Positions 4,489 through 7,553 of a DNA stretch of 7,553 nucleotides are shown here, one piece after another. Location: assembly GCF_938030685.1 (NCBI RefSeq), contig NZ_CALHHX010000041.1:1-7553 (forward strand), read 5' to 3'. Position numbers and translations under genes: made by a program. The stretch is from an uncultured Campylobacter sp. Lineage in GTDB: Bacteria; Campylobacterota; Campylobacteria; Campylobacterales; Campylobacteraceae. Numbering within the stretch: position 1 is the stretch's first letter; the number at the start of each line of letters is the position of its first letter. Below the pieces are notes generated by a model. It was not told the origin of the DNA. It saw only the letters and a list, made by a program, of their open reading frames with translations, and searched no databases.

Positions 4489-7400
4489 ATGTTAAACAGC
4501 CTATATTCAGGAAATCGTCTTAGAGTGGATTTTTCAAAGGTTCCCAAAGACATCGAAATTCCGAATTTATTACAACTACAAAAGAAAAGTTTTGATCATT
4601 TTTTAAATCTTGATAACTCGGGTGGAGAAAGCGGCATAGAGAAGGTTTTCAAAGCCATTTTTCCTATCCACGACGTACAGAATAGACTAAGTATTGAATA
4701 CGTAAGCAGCGAAATTTCAAAGCCAAAGTATTCGATTAGAGAATGCATGGAAAGAGGGCTTACTTATTCGGTAAATTTAAAGATGAAGCTCCGCTTGCTC
4801 GTGCATGAGCGCGATGAAAAGACGGGCAAAAAAATCGGCGTAAAAGAGATCAAAGAGCAAGATATATTTATCCGCGACATTCCTTTAATGACCGATAGAA
4901 TTTCATTTATCATTAACGGCGTAGAGCGCGTCGTCGTAAATCAGCTGCACAGAAGCCCAGGCGTAATCTTCAAAGAGGAAGAGAGCCCTACGGTTCTAAA
5001 TAAACTTATCTACACCGCTCAAATAATACCTGATCGCGGCAGCTGGCTATACTTCGAATACGACGTAAAAGATGTACTATACGTGCGCATAAATAAAAGG
5101 CGCAAGGTTCCGATAACGATCCTATTTCGCGCACTCGGTTACAAAAAGCAAGACATCATAAAATTATTTTATCCTATTAAGACAATCTATATTAAAAAAG
5201 GAAAATTCCTGACCGATTTCGATCCTAAAGAATATACGGGCAGGCTCGATTACGACATTATAAACGAAAAGGGCGAGGTGCTTCATCAAGCAAGCAAGCG
5301 CCTAACATCCAAAAAAGCGGAGAAGCTAGCTGAGGACGGACTAAAGCTCATCGAGTATCCGGCTGAAATTTTAGCCGAGCGCTACCTAGCGGGCGCCATC
5401 GTCGATAAAAACAGCGGCGAAGTGCTTTTTGATTCACTAACCGCGCTTGATGAGGGCAAGCTAGCCAAGATCGCCAACACCGAGAAAAAATTTACGATCG
5501 CCAACGACCTAGCTAGCGGCGTGGATACTTCGATCATAAATTCCTTCATCCAAGATGCCGACGCGCTTAAACTCTTACAGCAAAGCGAGGGCATAGACGA
5601 TGAGAACGATCTGGCTGCGATTAGAATTTACAAAGTAATGCGCCCCGGCGAGCCGGTGGTAAAGGAGGCGGCAAAGAGCTTCGTAAACGATCTGTTTTTC
5701 AACCCTGAGCGCTACGATCTGACCAAAGTCGGTCGTATGAAGATGAATCACAAGCTGGGTATCGAGGCGCCGGAGTACGTAACCGTACTAACCAGCGAGG
5801 ATATTATCAAGACGGCGAAATATCTAATCAGGGTTAAAAACGGCGACGGCTTCATCGACGATCGCGATAATCTCGGCAATCGCCGCATCCGCTCGATCGG
5901 CGAGCTTTTGGCAAACGAGATGCATCTTGGCTTTATCAAAGTTCAAAAGGCGATCAAGGATAAATTTACCGGCATCAGCGGAAATTTAGACGAACTTATG
6001 CCGTATGATTTCGTAAATCCTAAAATCATCACCACTACGCTTATGGAATTTTTCACTGGCGGCCAGCTAAGCCAGTTTATGGATCAGACCAATCCGCTTA
6101 GCGAGGTCACGCATAAGCGCCGTCTATCTGCGCTGGGCGAGGGCGGTTTAGTTAAAGAGCGCGCAGGCTTTGAGGTGCGCGATGTCCATCCTACGCACTA
6201 CGGTAGAATTTGCCCTATCGAGACGCCGGAGGGTCAAAACATCGGTCTGATCAATACCCTAGCGACCTATGCGAAGGTAAATGATCTAGGCTTCGTCGAG
6301 GCTCCGTATAAAAGAGTCGTAAACGGCAAGGTCACCGACGAGATCGTATATCTTACCGCTACGCAAGAAGAGGGGCTCGTAATCGCTCCTGCGTCCGCTA
6401 AATTGGACGAAGAGGGCAATATTGTAGAAGAGCTTTTAGAGGTCAGAAAAGACGGTGAAAATATTATGGCTAAACGCGAGGATATTTCGCTGATAGACCT
6501 TTGCTCCGGTATGGTCGCGGGCGTAGCGGCGTCGCTGATTCCGTTTTTGGAACACGACGATGCTAACCGCGCCTTGATGGGCTCGAACATGCAGCGCCAA
6601 GCCGTGCCGCTTCTACACTCTACCGCTCCTATCGTTGGAACGGGCATGGAGGCGATCATCGCACGCGATTCGTGGGAAGCGATCAAGGCTAATCGCGACG
6701 GCGTCGTAGAAAAGGTCGATAATAAAAACATATTCATTTTGGGCGAAGACGAGAAGGGGCCGTTTATTGATCACTACGCGATGGAGAAAAATTTACGCAC
6801 CAACCAAAACACTACCTTTTCACAGCGCCCGATCGTGCGTAAAGGGGACGTGATAAAGGTGGGTCAAATCATAGCTGACGGTCCTAGCATGGACGGCGGC
6901 GAGCTTGCGATTGGCAAAAACGCCCTCATAGCCTTTATGCCGTGGCACGGTTACAATTACGAGGATGCCGTCGTCATGAGCGAAAAGATGATTCGTGCCG
7001 ACGAATACACCAGCGTGCATGTTTATGAAAAGGAGATCGAGGCTAGAGAGCTTAAAGACGGCGTGGAGGAGATCACGCGCGACATCCCTAATATCAAAGA
7101 GGAGGAGCTTACCCACCTCGATGATAGCGGTATCGTAAAGATCGGCACTCACGTCAAACCGGGCATGATCCTAGTAGGCAAGGTAACTCCGAAGGGCGAG
7201 GTCAAGCCGACGCCTGAAGAGAGGCTTTTACGCGCGATCTTCGGCGAGAAGGCAGGGCATGTGGTAAATAAATCGCTCTACGCTACCGCTTCGATGGAGG
7301 GCGTGGTAATCGATGTTAAAATTTTTACCAAAAAAGGCTATGAGAAGGATCCGCGCACGAACAAAGCCTACGAGGATGAAAAAACCGAGCTCGAAAGGGA

Positions 7401-7553
7401 GCATCACGACAGACTTTTGATGCTTGATCGCGAGGAGATGCTAAAGGTAGTGGCGCTACTTTCTAAAAGCGCTTTACAAAGCGATCAAAGCCTAAATAAA
7501 AAAGATTATAAAAAGGGCGATAAGGTTAAAAAAGAGGAGCTTGAAAGCTCCAA
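4489..7553 (+). CDS. rpoB: DNA-directed RNA polymerase beta subunit, 3'-truncated by the window edge
   Basis: RpoB forms one jaw of the polymerase and half of its active site. The frame stays open from ATG 4489 to the window end: 1021 full codons plus two bases, roughly three quarters of an expected length near 1380. The N-terminus LRVDFSKVPKDIEIPNLLQLQ is typical. Further landmarks are INGVERVVVNQLHRSPG (142-158), the rifampicin-binding cluster GQLSQFMDQTNPLSE-VTHKRRLSALG (525-550), HPTHYGRICPIETPEGQNIGL (567-587), ANRALMGSNMQRQAVPLL (692-709), PWHGYNYED with the catalytic-centre acidic pair Glu825-Asp826, and the flap region around VGKVTPKGE (896-904). Residues equivalent to E. coli Asp516, His526 and Ser531 are Asp532, His542 and Ser547, all wild type. 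The start follows rplL by 90 nt. The first 240 or so codons are clearly more AT-rich than the rest. The junction to rpoC is outside the window. Confidence 0.98.
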   Translation, partial: MLNSLYSGNRLRVDFSKVPKDIEIPNLLQLQKKSFDHFLNLDNSGGESGIEKVFKAIFPIHDVQNRLSIEYVSSEISKPKYSIRECMERGLTYSVNLKMKLRLLVHERDEKTGKKIGVKEIKEQDIFIRDIPLMTDRISFIINGVERVVVNQLHRSPGVIFKEEESPTVLNKLIYTAQIIPDRGSWLYFEYDVKDVLYVRINKRRKVPITILFRALGYKKQDIIKLFYPIKTIYIKKGKFLTDFDPKEYTGRLDYDIINEKGEVLHQASKRLTSKKAEKLAEDGLKLIEYPAEILAERYLAGAIVDKNSGEVLFDSLTALDEGKLAKIANTEKKFTIANDLASGVDTSIINSFIQDADALKLLQQSEGIDDENDLAAIRIYKVMRPGEPVVKEAAKSFVNDLFFNPERYDLTKVGRMKMNHKLGIEAPEYVTVLTSEDIIKTAKYLIRVKNGDGFIDDRDNLGNRRIRSIGELLANEMHLGFIKVQKAIKDKFTGISGNLDELMPYDFVNPKIITTTLMEFFTGGQLSQFMDQTNPLSEVTHKRRLSALGEGGLVKERAGFEVRDVHPTHYGRICPIETPEGQNIGLINTLATYAKVNDLGFVEAPYKRVVNGKVTDEIVYLTATQEEGLVIAPASAKLDEEGNIVEELLEVRKDGENIMAKREDISLIDLCSGMVAGVAASLIPFLEHDDANRALMGSNMQRQAVPLLHSTAPIVGTGMEAIIARDSWEAIKANRDGVVEKVDNKNIFILGEDEKGPFIDHYAMEKNLRTNQNTTFSQRPIVRKGDVIKVGQIIADGPSMDGGELAIGKNALIAFMPWHGYNYEDAVVMSEKMIRADEYTSVHVYEKEIEARELKDGVEEITRDIPNIKEEELTHLDDSGIVKIGTHVKPGMILVGKVTPKGEVKPTPEERLLRAIFGEKAGHVVNKSLYATASMEGVVIDVKIFTKKGYEKDPRTNKAYEDEKTELEREHHDRLLMLDREEMLKVVALLSKSALQSDQSLNKKDYKKGDKVKKEELESS

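Noticed and set aside
6064..6138. Rifampicin-resistance substitutions in the rpoB cluster
   Set aside because: The residues matching E. coli 513, 516, 522, 526, 531 and 533 are all the sensitive wild-type residues.
6267..6737. 156-codon open frame on the - strand opposite rpoB, and similar - strand frames opposite tuf, nusG, rplJ and rplL
   Set aside because: Each lies fully against a well-identified conserved gene. The translations are Ser/Leu/Ile-rich with no recognisable domain and no convincing ribosome site. They are reverse-strand shadows of biased codon use.
1..7553. Mobile elements, CRISPR arrays, toxin-antitoxin or other accessory systems
   Set aside because: Every gene is a core ribosomal, transcription or secretion gene, spacers are at most 113 nt, and there are no insertion-sequence ends, spaced direct repeats or unexplained open frames.

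Overview
This window is a conserved translation and transcription core locus, and every gene lies on the + strand. The order is tuf (5' end outside the window), rpmG, tRNA-Trp, secE, nusG, rplK, rplA, rplJ, rplL and rpoB (3' end outside the window). The order, with a tuf gene directly ahead of rpmG-trnW-secE-nusG, and the protein sequences (EF-Tu, L7/L12, the two-cysteine L33, one-helix SecE) point to an epsilonproteobacterium (Campylobacterota), most likely Campylobacter. The moderate GC content (about 39-50% in hand-counted parts of rpoB) suits the less AT-rich species, such as the C. gracilis / C. showae / C. curvus group, better than C. jejuni. The species cannot be fixed from this window.

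Layout. 1-1157: EF-Tu from about residue 16 to the end, closed by a strong intrinsic terminator (1164-1197). 1213-1655: L33, tRNA-Trp(CCA) and SecE, packed with spacers of 7 and 12 nt. 1670-2646: NusG and L11, each with a clear Shine-Dalgarno. 2647-2702: a 56-nt spacer that can be drawn as an H-type pseudoknot. 2703-3404: L1. 3405-3517: a 113-nt leader with a perfect 24-bp palindrome, probably the control region of the rplJL part. 3518-4398: L10 and L7/L12. 4399-4488: a spacer with two successive hairpins. 4489-7553: the first 1021 codons of the RNA polymerase beta subunit. No stretch of more than 113 bases lacks a gene.

How the genes work together. EF-Tu, L11, L1, L10 and L7/L12 act in elongation: L11, L10 and L7/L12 form the factor-binding stalk where EF-Tu docks, and L1 forms the E-site stalk. 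tRNA-Trp and L33 add further translation parts. NusG and RpoB are transcription machinery, NusG binding polymerase and coupling it to ribosomes. SecE is the small essential subunit of the SecYEG translocon.

I found no mobile element, CRISPR array, defence or accessory cassette, broken gene or sign of a novel multi-gene system. The points worth a second look are small: RNA structures in three spacers, a palindrome core shared by three intergenic hairpins, loss of half the zinc ligands in L33, a GC step inside rpoB, and in-frame tandem repeats in secE and rplL.
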